Assembly (NCBI GenBank): GCA_025642075.2
Contig: JAODUO010000117.1
Coordinates: 490,001 to 554,000, forward strand
Length of the DNA stretch: 64,000 nt
Source: Ridgeia piscesae
Taxonomy: Eukaryota > Annelida > Polychaeta > Sabellida > Siboglinidae
Direction of reading: 5' to 3'
Position 1 is the stretch's first letter. Each line of letters starts with the position of its first letter. The notes beneath the pieces were generated by a model. It was not told where the DNA came from and did not search any database. It saw only the letters and a program-made list of their open reading frames with translations. The position numbers and the translations under genes are program-made. Positions 63,614 to 64,000 of the stretch are shown piece after piece.

Positions 63614-64000
63614 TTACCTTATTGAAAAATACTGGAAATGGTAAAACACATCCACTAGGAGATCCTCCACAGGCACAAATATAGCCTTGATTCCTGCCAC
63701 TGTACACAGATTGGCCAAGTGGCACACACAGCCAATGTCAAACATTGCAGAGTTTTTCTTCCCTACCATTGTGTTGCAATGATTACTTATGAAGGCCATT
63801 ACATTCTTCCAGGGAATTCCCTTTGCTTCGAATGTGGCATCTAGTTGGTCAAATATGGATTGTGCTGTGCCAATATTGCAGATTGGCATATCCAGGAATC
63901 ATGTGACTGCTCTTTCCCTCATGTCGTATTTAGTATTTAACCACAATTGCTAGAGTTTTCTGCTGGTTAGTGTCATTAGATTCGTCACACCCGAATGAAA
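63614..64000 (-). pseudogene. hAT-type transposase relic (DUF4371/ZBED-like)
   Basis: From the window edge the minus strand reads SFGCDESNDTNQQKTLAIVV, then a stop and frameshift. It continues MPICNIGTAQSIFDQLD, WKNVMAFISNHCNTMVGKKN, DIGCVCHLANLCTVAGIKAI and VEDLLVDVFYHF. The D-E-S-N-D-T segment and CICHLADLxxKAG-type segment are typical of the RNase H-like domain of hAT transposases and related domesticated proteins. Frame breaks and missing C-terminus mark it as dead, as far as the window shows. Confidence 0.8.

Overview
This is a 64 kb window of an animal (metazoan) nuclear genome. It has intron-containing genes with GT-AG junctions, several clades of non-LTR retrotransposons, tRNA-derived SINE heads, a hAT relic and very abundant micro- and minisatellites. 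A composite repeat resembling the Helentron-associated 'pearl' elements of molluscs makes a lophotrochozoan, probably a mollusc, my best guess. That assignment is inference; no sequence here fixes the species. About 90 percent of the window is repeats or unrecognised non-coding DNA.

Layout: 1-2507, 3' part of an intact RTE-like LINE ORF. 3.3-4.2 kb, microsatellite and a MITE-like element. 4.9-7.9 kb, two decayed LINEs. 8951-17590 (minus), a complete four-exon TSSK-family kinase gene of 298 codons. Its introns hold a broken RTE-like LINE, a 30-bp minisatellite and a mosaic of pentanucleotide arrays; a perfect CRE lies about 100 bp upstream of its ATG. 18.1-18.6 kb, foldback element and LINE 3' end. 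19.15-21.7 kb, a 36-bp minisatellite open in one frame for 825 codons. 23962-29789 (minus), a complete eight-exon HERPUD-family gene of 382 residues whose sixth 5' splice site is tandemly amplified. 31.2-37.65 kb, two copies of a composite repeat (385-bp units, conserved block, tetranucleotide array, right flank).

38.9-56.3 kb (minus) is an array of a small seven-cysteine, probably secreted, protein family. It has four intact main exons and one pseudogene, carried on duplicated units of about 3-4.5 kb that also contain the same decayed LINE relic. 58.7-62.7 kb is a LINE between long imperfect inverted repeats. 63.6-64.0 kb (minus) is a hAT-type transposase relic.

The two recognised cellular genes are unrelated in role: a spermatid-type protein kinase, and an ER-membrane ubiquitin-like protein of ER-associated degradation. 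The seven-cysteine family has no function I can recognise and is the best candidate for something undescribed. Exon joins were worked out by hand from reading frame, splice sites and family resemblance; no alignment, transcript or database check was possible.
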